Below are positions 7,377 through 13,227 of a stretch of DNA of 64,000 nucleotides, piece after piece; the first letter of the stretch is position 1; each line of letters begins with the position of its first letter. This DNA comes from RDXT01 sp033762375 (lineage in GTDB: Bacteria; Bacteroidota; Bacteroidia; J057). Location of the stretch: NCBI GenBank assembly GCA_033762375.1, contig JANRLQ010000017.1, positions 1 to 64,000 on the forward strand. The letters run 5' to 3'. The position numbers and the translations under genes are program-made. The notes under the pieces were generated by a model. It searched no databases, was not told where the DNA came from, and was given only the letters and a program-made list of their open reading frames with translations.

Positions 7377-8564
7377 ATGTTTCCCCGGATTATCCTCAAG
7401 CCTAAACGGGACGAATCGCTGAAGCGGTTTCACCCCTGGGTATTCTCAGGTGCGATCAGCCAGACCCCGGCGGGCCTGACGGCTGGCGATCTGGCAGACG
7501 TGTACAGCCACGAAGGGGTATTTCTGGGCAGGGGATTTTACAATGATGCTGGTATCGCTGTCAGGATCGTGACCTTCCGGGACGAAAACCTGGACCGAGA
7601 CTTCTGGCGGGCACGGCTTCGCACGGCACTGGCCCTGCGGCAGGCCGCCGGCCTGACAGGGCGGGATGACCTGACCATGTTTCGGCTGGTACACGGAGAG
7701 GGGGACGGCCTTCCGGGCCTGATTATTGATATCTATGGCCACCTGGCCGTGATCCAGTGCCATCAGATCGGATTTTACCGGATGCGGGAACTGCTGGCCT
7801 CCACCCTGATGGAGCTGGAAGGTCTGCCTTTGGCGGCCGTGTATGACAAAAGCACAGGGGCACTGCCCGAAAAACCCGGCCTCGTCGTCCAGGATGGGTA
7901 CCTCTGCGGACAGGCACAGGCCTGGACCGGCCTGGAGTACGGCAATCACTACCATATAGACCCTGATGGCAGCCAAAAAACAGGGTTTTTTATTGACCAG
8001 CGCGAGAGCCGCCTCCTCCTTCAGCAACTCGCTGCCGGGCGGCAGGTCCTCAATATGTTCAGCTATACGGGAGGATTTTCGATTGCAGCCCTCCGCGGCG
8101 GTGCCACGCTCGTCCACTCGGTGGACAGCTCGCGCAAGGCGATCATGGCTGCCGATGAAAATGTCGCCCTCAACTTCCCCCAGGGTGCTCCGCACGAGGC
8201 GTTTGCGGTAGAAGCCTTTGAGTTTCTCAATACCTGGCCCCGGGCCTACGACCTGGTAGTGCTTGATCCGCCTGCTTTTGCCAAAAATCCCCGGCATGTG
8301 GACCATGCCCTGCGGGGATACCGCCGCCTCAATGCTGCCGCCCTCCGGCAGATGAAAACCGGAAGCCTGCTGTTTACCTTCTCCTGCTCACAGGCCATCA
8401 GCCGGGACCAGTTTCGGGAAGCGGTGCTGACGGCCGCCACCCTCTCCCGCCGCCACGTGCGTATCCTCCACCAGCTCTCACAGCCTGCGGACCATCCCGT
8501 GAGCATTTTTCATCCTGAAGGTGAATACCTCAAAGGACTGGTGCTGTACGTCGAAGAACTATAA
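7377..8564 (+). CDS. rlmI: Class I SAM-dependent 23S rRNA cytosine methyltransferase (RlmI-like)
   Basis: A 395-residue protein with an N-terminal PUA domain (residues 1-75, with HPWVFSGAI), a linker domain (GEGDGLPGLIIDIYG) and a Rossmann methyltransferase domain (QVLNMFSYTGGFSIAA, then VVLDPPAFAKNP and FTFSCSQ). This order and these motifs match RlmI, which makes m5C1962 in 23S rRNA. The FFIDQRESR element preceding the SAM-binding loop is present. Length equals the family norm. The gene starts 15 bp after the efp terminator T-run, so it probably has separate transcription or depends on readthrough. Assignment to RlmI rather than a paralogue is by overall architecture. Confidence 0.88.
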   Translation: MFPRIILKPKRDESLKRFHPWVFSGAISQTPAGLTAGDLADVYSHEGVFLGRGFYNDAGIAVRIVTFRDENLDRDFWRARLRTALALRQAAGLTGRDDLTMFRLVHGEGDGLPGLIIDIYGHLAVIQCHQIGFYRMRELLASTLMELEGLPLAAVYDKSTGALPEKPGLVVQDGYLCGQAQAWTGLEYGNHYHIDPDGSQKTGFFIDQRESRLLLQQLAAGRQVLNMFSYTGGFSIAALRGGATLVHSVDSSRKAIMAADENVALNFPQGAPHEAFAVEAFEFLNTWPRAYDLVVLDPPAFAKNPRHVDHALRGYRRLNAAALRQMKTGSLLFTFSCSQAISRDQFREAVLTAATLSRRHVRILHQLSQPADHPVSIFHPEGEYLKGLVLYVEEL

Positions 8565-8716
8565 CCCGGACATTCCATCCCGAGGCCATACAAGATCCTG
8601 ATTTACCCCTTTGAAAACCCCCGTTTGGGTGTTGGTTATATGCTCCCAAACTAGTATGATTGCATACCTTTTTTGATGCGACGTAAGAACTTGAGTACGC
8701 TTTTTATTCAACGACT

Positions 8717-9856
8717 ATGAACTTTACGCTAACTGAAGAACATCTCATGATCCGGCAGATGGCGCGGGAGTTTGCTGAAAACGAACTTAAACCCGGAGTC
8801 ATTGAGCGCGACATCCAACAGCATTTTCCACAGTCACTCCTGACCCGGATGGGGGAGCTCGGCCTGATGGGGATGATGGTGGATCCTGACTACGGTGGCG
8901 GGGGCATGGATACGGTATCGTATGTACTGGCGATGGAAGAAGTCTCCAAATGGGACGCCTCTGCCGGGGTGATCATGTCCGTCAACAACTCCCTTGTGTG
9001 CTGGGGCCTGGACCAGTTTGGGACCCCTGCCCAAAAAGAAAAGTACCTTTCCCGGCTCGCGACGGGTGAGATCGTGGGAGCTTTTTGTCTGTCTGAGCCA
9101 GAAGCTGGCAGTGATGCCACCCGCCAGAAGACTACTGCGGTAGATATGGGCGATCATTATCTCCTCAATGGCACCAAAAACTGGATTACCAACGGCAGCA
9201 CGGCCAGCGTATATCTGGTGATGGCCCAGACCGACCCTGACAAAGCACATAAAGGTATCAACTGCCTCATCGTGGAGCGGGACATGCCGGGGTTTGAGGT
9301 CGGCCCCAAAGAGGATAAAATGGGCATCCGGGGCTCGGATACGCACTCCCTCAACTTCAATGATGTGCGGGTGCCCAAAGAAAACCGGGTCGGAGAAGAT
9401 GGATTTGGGTTCAAATTTGCCATGAAAACCCTCAACGGCGGCCGGATCGGTATCGCCTCCCAGGCCCTGGGTATCGCTGCGGGCGCCCTGGAGCGTGCCC
9501 TGGCGTACAGCAAAATCCGCAAGGCATTTGGGACAGAAATCAAAAACCACCAGGCAATCCAGTTTAAGCTGGCCGATATGGCGACGGAAATTGAGGCGGC
9601 CCGCTGGCTGATCCTCAAAGCCGCCTTCGAAAAAGACAGCGGACAGGACTACGTGGCTTCTGCTGCCATGGCCAAACTCTACGCCTCCCGTGTCGCCATG
9701 CGCTGCGCCGATGAGGCCATCCAGATTCATGGTGGCAACGGGTACGTACGCGAGTACCATGTGGAGCGGATGCTTCGTGATGCCAAAATCACCGAGATCT
9801 ACGAAGGCACCAGCGAAATACAGCGCATGGTGATCGCCCGCAGCCTGCTGGACTGA
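8717..9856 (+). CDS. Acyl-CoA dehydrogenase (short/branched-chain type)
   Basis: A 379-residue flavoprotein that introduces the 2,3 double bond in acyl-CoA thioesters. It shows the family pattern throughout: MNFTLTEEHLMIRQMAREFA at the start, FCLSEPEAGSDA for FAD/acyl binding, NGTKNWITNG, KMGIRGSDTH, and QIHGGNGY near the end. The catalytic base is Glu363 in IYEGTSEIQR, the position used by short-chain and butyryl-CoA dehydrogenases. Length matches that group. The gene is monocistronic with a strong terminator downstream. In the 150-bp leader GTTTGGG and CCCAAAC form an inverted repeat (about 8621-8651), possibly an operator. Chain-length preference cannot be read from the sequence. Confidence 0.93.
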   Translation: MNFTLTEEHLMIRQMAREFAENELKPGVIERDIQQHFPQSLLTRMGELGLMGMMVDPDYGGGGMDTVSYVLAMEEVSKWDASAGVIMSVNNSLVCWGLDQFGTPAQKEKYLSRLATGEIVGAFCLSEPEAGSDATRQKTTAVDMGDHYLLNGTKNWITNGSTASVYLVMAQTDPDKAHKGINCLIVERDMPGFEVGPKEDKMGIRGSDTHSLNFNDVRVPKENRVGEDGFGFKFAMKTLNGGRIGIASQALGIAAGALERALAYSKIRKAFGTEIKNHQAIQFKLADMATEIEAARWLILKAAFEKDSGQDYVASAAMAKLYASRVAMRCADEAIQIHGGNGYVREYHVERMLRDAKITEIYEGTSEIQRMVIARSLLD

Positions 9857-9880
9857 TACAGGTTCGGTCCCCTTACCTCC

Positions 9881-9905
9881 AACACCCGCCTCAGGCGGGT
9901 GTTCT
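9881..9905 (+). terminator. Terminator of acyl-CoA dehydrogenase gene
   Basis: AACACCCGCC / GGCGGGTGTT forms a perfect 10-bp hairpin with a TCA loop, followed by cttgt. It can act on either strand. Confidence 0.7.
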
Positions 9906-9928
9906 TGTATAGTAGCCCCCAACAAGAA

Positions 9929-9950
9929 AGCCCTGCCACCAGGCAGGGCT
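9929..9950 (-). terminator. Terminator of delta-60 repeat gene
   Basis: AGCCCTGCC / GGCAGGGCT with a 4-nt loop. On the minus strand it is followed by TTCTTGTTG. It lies 32 bp beyond the stop codon of the minus-strand gene. Confidence 0.75.
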
Positions 9951-9982
9951 GCTGAAGATAGGGAAAAAGCAACGACACGTGC

Positions 9983-11533
9983 TCAGTTTCGTGCCTCTCC
10001 GACCCAGACCGAGTCAGGGAGCTGTGCAGGGCGGGGCCACGTGATCCCCTCTGCTGTATGCGTATAGTGACCATTGTGGTACATCATGACCCGATGCTGG
10101 TCTGTCCAGATCCAGTCCATGCGACCATAGGTATCATGCACAAAAACGATATGCCGCTCCCAGGCCGCAGGTGCCATACGAGCCCCCGGTCCGGGTGCCG
10201 GCGGGGTGGTCAGGCTGACCCGCAGCCGGATGCCTGCACACAAACGAAGATGTATCCGTGTAGCAGCCGCCGTATCAGCGGCCTGCAGCAGGTCGTACAC
10301 ACCCGGCAGCGAAGGGTTTCCCCTGAATTGCGCTACCAGGGGATGTCCGGTAGTGGCTCCCCAGACCATCAGGCTCTCATCTGCCAGCCGCATACAACCC
10401 GCAGTCTGGAGCTGTACCTCCGAAGAAACCCATCCGTCTATGCCATAGGCAGGATCGGGCTGGCCCTGTGTGTCTGTCCGCAGCAGGCGTAACCGCTGGT
10501 TTGAGGTGCCAGCCAGCACCAGATACCCATCCGGCTGGATTGTCAGGCCGCAGGCATAATCTACCCCGCCCAAATCCCAAAATACCATACCCTCCTGCCC
10601 AAAAGTGGGATCCGGTACACCATCCGGACGCAACCTGACCAACATCCAGTCTACCCCGGCAGGACCTTTCTGACGTTTTGTATGGCCCATCAGGTAGATC
10701 ATTCCGTCGCGTTGCAGGGCCAGTGCTTCACAAAAGTTATGCTCCAGCCCTGGATCAAGCCGTACATACCCTCCCTGCCCAAACGTCTTGTCCAGCTGTC
10801 CCCGGGCGGAGACCCGCAGGATACATACCTCCGAAAAGCTGCCAGTGCGCGTAGTCCCTGCCAGTATCCACCCTCCGCGGGGGTCGGCAGCAGCTGCCCG
10901 GCACAGGTCATATTTCCCGATGTCTATAATGGCGACACCTTTCTGCCCAAAATCAGGGTCCGGACGCCCGTCGGGCATCAGGCGGGTCATCATAAAATTC
11001 CGGCTCTCCCAGTCTCGCTCAAATGTATGCCCTGCGACCCATATTCTCCCCTCGTCATCCGTCTCCAGCATGACACCCTCCGTCTGTCCCGGAATCGCAA
11101 TCGCCGTCATCCCTCCCTGCCCAAAATCAGGATCCAGTGTCCCCTCCGGCAGGAGATGTAATACCATCAGGTCTTTGCCCGTGGATGATGTGATGGTCCC
11201 TCCTATATACACCCCTCCATCAGGTGCAGCCGTCATCAGGCGGCAGGCAGCCCTGGACGGAAGTTGTAATTGTCCCTCAGAGGCCCAGGATACATCCGGA
11301 ATACCGTCTGCGGTCAGGGCGATCAGGCGGGTCTCATGGTCACCCGTCATCAGTCCCAGGTACCCGCCCCCACGCCGGGGAATAATCTGCGCCCATTTAC
11401 CTTCAGCGACAGCCAAACGGGCGATACCGTCCTCCCCAAAGGTCAGAACCGGAGCGCCGGGAGATTGTGCTTCAGCAGCAAAAAAATAGAGCCAGGATAC
11501 AAGGAAAATCAGCAGACGCTGGATAAGCGGCAT
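9983..11533 (-). CDS. Secreted delta-60 repeat protein (beta-propeller-like)
   Basis: A 516-residue protein starting MPLIQRLLIFLVSW with a signal peptide (cut near AEAQ); the in-frame extension upstream to 11653 has no signal sequence and is rejected. At least five copies of the delta-60 repeat are visible, each with a (L/P)DPxFGQxG core: LDPDFGQGG, PDPDFGQKG, LDKTFGQGG, PDPTFGQEG and PDPAYGIDG, spaced about 55-60 residues. Such repeats probably build beta-propellers in exported proteins, with no known activity. The C-terminal 110 residues are not repetitive and no T9SS tail is recognisable. The 'ctgcccaaaa' DNA motif recurs at each repeat. Confidence 0.8.
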   Translation of the reverse strand: MPLIQRLLIFLVSWLYFFAAEAQSPGAPVLTFGEDGIARLAVAEGKWAQIIPRRGGGYLGLMTGDHETRLIALTADGIPDVSWASEGQLQLPSRAACRLMTAAPDGGVYIGGTITSSTGKDLMVLHLLPEGTLDPDFGQGGMTAIAIPGQTEGVMLETDDEGRIWVAGHTFERDWESRNFMMTRLMPDGRPDPDFGQKGVAIIDIGKYDLCRAAAADPRGGWILAGTTRTGSFSEVCILRVSARGQLDKTFGQGGYVRLDPGLEHNFCEALALQRDGMIYLMGHTKRQKGPAGVDWMLVRLRPDGVPDPTFGQEGMVFWDLGGVDYACGLTIQPDGYLVLAGTSNQRLRLLRTDTQGQPDPAYGIDGWVSSEVQLQTAGCMRLADESLMVWGATTGHPLVAQFRGNPSLPGVYDLLQAADTAAATRIHLRLCAGIRLRVSLTTPPAPGPGARMAPAAWERHIVFVHDTYGRMDWIWTDQHRVMMYHNGHYTHTAEGITWPRPAQLPDSVWVGEARN

Positions 11534-11733
11534 AAGACTGTATGAGTTTGCCTGGATAATATTACTAAAATAAAACGGAACGATGCGGAGATTGTCAGAA
11601 ATACCGGCGAATCGCCAAAAATGAGAAACGAACGGCGAATCGTTTTCCCCCATACCTGCCCTGCCCCGCTGCCACGGCTCCCACGGCCCGTCTCGGTCAT
11701 GCGGCCATACAGTTGCTCATCATTATACCCCAT

Positions 11734-11980
11734 GATTTGTTTCCATGCCCTGCCTAATCAGTTTTTTTAAAAAAAATACCCCCTCCGAAAACGATCACAA
11801 ATGCCGGTTGACCCCTATTTAATGTATTTTTTACGCTAACCTTGTAACATTCTGCAAATGGCATCGTTATAAGAAACATAACCAAAACCCTTTAATTGAC
11901 TGTTATCATTCTAATAATACAGAGGTTTGAAACGAGGCGCAGATAATCAAATTGTTAAGAATTAAAAAAATTTATGAAAT
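11734..11980. other. AT-rich intergenic DNA before RNA cluster
   Basis: About 250 bp of AT-rich sequence without a credible reading frame. It separates the minus-strand delta-60 gene from the plus-strand RNA genes and may act as an UP-like region for the promoter at 11981. I see no other structure. Confidence 0.4.
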
Positions 11981-12012
11981 TTTGGTAAAAATTGAAACCT
12001 TTGTTATATTTG
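11981..12012 (+). promoter_or_regulatory. Strong promoter of tRNA-like RNA 1
   Basis: TTTG at 11981-11984, a 20-nt spacer and TATATTTG at 12005-12012 match both boxes of the Bacteroidota housekeeping promoter. The upstream 40 bp are almost pure A/T. Transcription should start near 12019. Confidence 0.75.
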
Positions 12013-12018
12013 CACAGT

Positions 12019-12214
12019 ATTTGTAGTAGATACGTAAAGATATAAAGTGTTCTTTTGTTTTGGATGTATGCAGGTTTAGTGTCTCTGGGAGACAGGATCA
12101 GGCGAAAGCAGTCGCCTTCCTACCTAAGGTTCGAATCCTTGACCTGTGCCAAGCGAGTAGTAGTAGTAGTCCTTTTTACGTGATCCCCGGTCTCAGTGTC
12201 CGGGGATTTTTTTT
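12019..12214 (+). ncRNA. Structured RNA 1, tRNA-like 3' half (undescribed)
   Basis: The unit runs from a consensus promoter to a strong terminator, about 195 nt. Positions 12070-12151 look tRNA-like: GCAGGTT (12070-12076) pairs with GACCTGT (12141-12147), followed by G and an encoded CCA; just before it a T-arm has stem AAGG/CCTT and loop TTCGAAT. Inside are hairpins TGTCTC-TGG-GAGACA and AGGCGA/TCGCCT, which do not form a canonical D-arm or a 7-nt anticodon loop, so this is not an ordinary tRNA. After the CCA comes GCGAG(TAG)4TCCTTTTTA, shared with RNA 2. An ATG at 12064 opens a 39-codon frame through the whole element; I regard it as incidental because the tail is not in frame in RNA 2. Function unknown. 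Confidence 0.55.
12183..12214 (+). terminator. Terminator of RNA 1
   Basis: ATCCCCGG (12183-12190) pairs perfectly with CCGGGGAT (12200-12207) and is followed by an eight-T run. Confidence 0.92.
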
Positions 12215-12305
12215 ATGGGGCAGTGGCAGGTTTTGTTGAATTTTTTGCATTCCTACTAAGGATTATTGTCTCGCAGTAAAATATTCATAAATTTTTTCAA
12301 AAAAA

Positions 12306-12337
12306 TTTGCATTATCCGAATTCACACCTTATGTTTG
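12306..12337 (+). promoter_or_regulatory. Strong promoter of tRNA-like RNA 2
   Basis: TTTG at 12306-12309, a 20-nt spacer and TATGTTTG at 12330-12337 match the Bacteroidota consensus exactly, with the same spacing as the promoter of RNA 1. An A/T palindrome lies directly upstream. Confidence 0.78.
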
Positions 12338-12343
12338 TAATGT

Positions 12344-12599
12344 GTTCGAAAGGGACACAAGTTCTGTCTCAGGAAAAAGAGGTACCATGCCGGGCCTCGA
12401 ATGTATATACACTGTAGGGTGATGAAAACGGCAGCCATACCCTCCTGTCTCGGGGGCGAGGGTTTGGGATAAAGCCCCCCCACAAGTTGGGGGGGCCTAA
12501 CCACCTTGTGCAGGTTCGACTCCTGCCCCTACAGCTCGCGAGTAGTAGTAGTCCTTTTTAGTCTGACCCCCTCGGAGGCAATTCAGGGGGTTTTTTTTT
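12344..12599 (+). ncRNA. Structured RNA 2, tRNA-like with long hairpin insert (undescribed)
   Basis: A unit of about 255 nt between a consensus promoter and a terminator. The core 12413-12534 has near-tRNA geometry: 7-bp acceptor (TGTAGGG / CCCTACA), then TG, a 3-bp D-like stem ATG/CAT around a GG-containing loop, a 5-bp stem CCCTC/GGGGG with 7-nt loop CTGTCTC (GTC in the anticodon position), and a perfect T-arm (GCAGG-TTCGACT-CCTGC) directly abutting the acceptor, with G at the discriminator position but CTC instead of CCA. Between the anticodon-like arm and the T-arm is an insert of about 53 nt with an 8-bp hairpin GCCCCCCC/GGGGGGGC whose loop ACAAG can pair with CTTGT at 12505-12509, a possible pseudoknot. 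Position 37 is T, unusual for a decoding tRNA. The tail GCGAG(TAG)3TCCTTTTTA matches RNA 1. Confidence 0.55.
12566..12599 (+). terminator. Terminator of RNA 2
   Basis: ACCCCCT (12566-12572) pairs with AGGGGGT (12585-12591), followed by an uninterrupted T-run to 12599. Confidence 0.9.
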
Positions 12600-12919
12600 G
12601 TCCATAAGCGAACAAAACACGATCCACAGGGCCTTGTGCCCCATTTTTTGTATCCGGCCGCCGCGCAAAGGCACGGACTGTTTCTCCCGCCGCGATCTTA
12701 TATGTTCGCATGATTCTCTTGCGGTATTGTCTCTGCAAACGAGCATGAAAAAAGGCAGCTACGCTGCACCTGATCCTCAGCCGAGGCAGGTTGATTTTTT
12801 TCACATTTTTGATGTTCAACCATTGGAAAAAAGCCGATCGCTGCGTATGTTTACCATGCGAGGCGGCCGTCGCTGCCGACAGCAGGAGCCAATCTGGTTT
12901 TCCGTTTTGGTGTGGCCTG
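12600..12919. other. Non-coding spacer with one stem-loop
   Basis: About 320 bp between RNA 2 and the third unit. Long overlapping frames exist on both strands but their products are basic, low in hydrophobic core and resemble nothing I know. One candidate plus-strand terminator is visible (ACCTG ... CCTC-AGCC-GAGG-CAGGT then T-rich, about 12769-12800), which would imply a further transcript, but I see no promoter for it. Confidence 0.35.
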
Positions 12920-12956
12920 TTGTTTGATTGTTTCACTTAAAGGAAAGGAGGTAATC

Positions 12957-13022
12957 ATGTTGTCGAATTGTTCCAGTTACTATTTCGTCAATTTCATCAC
13001 CCGTAAGCACCCGAACGGGTAA
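12957..13022 (+). CDS. Candidate 21-aa micropeptide with extended Shine-Dalgarno
   Basis: ATG at 12957 opens a 21-codon frame (MLSNCSSYYFVNFITRKHPNG) ended by TAA at 13020-13022. Four bases upstream of the ATG lies GAAAGGAGGT (12943-12952), ten bases that are a perfect complement of the usual 16S 3' tail. That is exceptional in this window, where other genes lack an SD. The peptide has a Tyr/Phe-rich middle and a basic end and matches nothing I know. The second half of the frame forms hairpin strands, so translation would open the RNA structure. Whether it is translated, or the SD-like sequence serves as a ribosome-binding bait, cannot be decided here. Confidence 0.4.
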   Translation: MLSNCSSYYFVNFITRKHPNG

Positions 13023-13108
13023 GCTTCCGTGATGTCGTTTACCTTAGGTGACTTTAGGTGAAAGCTGATTCCTCAGCTGTGAAATTGATAAGTTAACCAA
13101 GGAATAGG

Positions 13109-13137
13109 CCGGTACCGTAGCGGGTACCGGTTTTTTT
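13109..13137 (+). terminator. Terminator of third structured unit
   Basis: CCGGTACC (13109-13116) and GGTACCGG (13123-13130) form a perfect 8-bp stem followed by seven Ts. Confidence 0.92.
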
Positions 13138-13171
13138 ATGGCCTGTACCCTCAGGATACGGCCATGTATGT

Positions 13172-13201
13172 ACAAGGCCCGCGCATCAGCGCGGGCCTTG
13201 T
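13172..13201 (-). terminator. Terminator of M4 protease gene
   Basis: A perfect 13-bp hairpin, ACAAGGCCCGCGC / GCGCGGGCCTTGT with a 4-nt loop, 26 bp beyond the protease stop codon. The T-run is weak on the minus strand. Confidence 0.7.
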
Positions 13202-13227
13202 GGTATCAGATCTGCTCAGTCGCAGGA

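Larger units (their letters stand above)
12940..13137 (+). ncRNA. Third structured transcript with extended SD and micro-ORF
   Basis: This stretch combines a long match to the complement of the 16S rRNA 3' end, a 21-codon frame and several hairpins, ending in a terminator. TCAATTTC (12988-12995) can pair with GAAATTGA (13081-13088), enclosing ACCCGT/ACGGGT, CATCAC/GTGATG (alternative), TTTACC/GGTGAA and AGCTGA-TTCC-TCAGCT. No plus-strand gene lies downstream, so it is not a leader for a larger gene. The 5' end is not defined: no consensus promoter was found, and the boundary is set just upstream of the SD. It could be a regulatory RNA, a small-peptide mRNA or both. Confidence 0.45.

Noticed and set aside
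8621..8651. GTTTGGG/CCCAAAC inverted repeat as acyl-CoA dehydrogenase operator
   Set aside because: Arms of 7 bp separated by about 15 nt with no known regulator consensus; noted in the gene entry only.
12070..12151. RNA 1 as an ordinary tRNA
   Set aside because: Acceptor and T-loop fit but no arm gives a 7-nt anticodon loop with a 5-bp stem, and the T-stem has only 4 pairs in that register.
12064..12183. 39-codon frame across RNA 1 starting MYAGLV
   Set aside because: The conserved tail is in a different frame in RNA 2 and would encode stops there, so conservation is at RNA level.
12413..12534. RNA 2 as an ordinary tRNA-Asp gene
   Set aside because: Acceptor, T-arm and a GTC loop fit, but the insert of about 53 nt, T at position 37 and a missing CCA make a decoding tRNA unlikely. 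It is kept as tRNA-like ncRNA.
12019..12599. tmRNA (ssrA) or a two-piece variant
   Set aside because: No tag-peptide frame ending in a hydrophobic Ala-Ala motif, no G3-U70 in the acceptor, and each unit is too short.
12583..12936. Minus-strand 117-codon frame and overlapping plus-strand 109-codon frame
   Set aside because: Both are very basic, lack recognisable motifs or start signals and overlap each other and the RNA 2 terminator; treated as chance frames.
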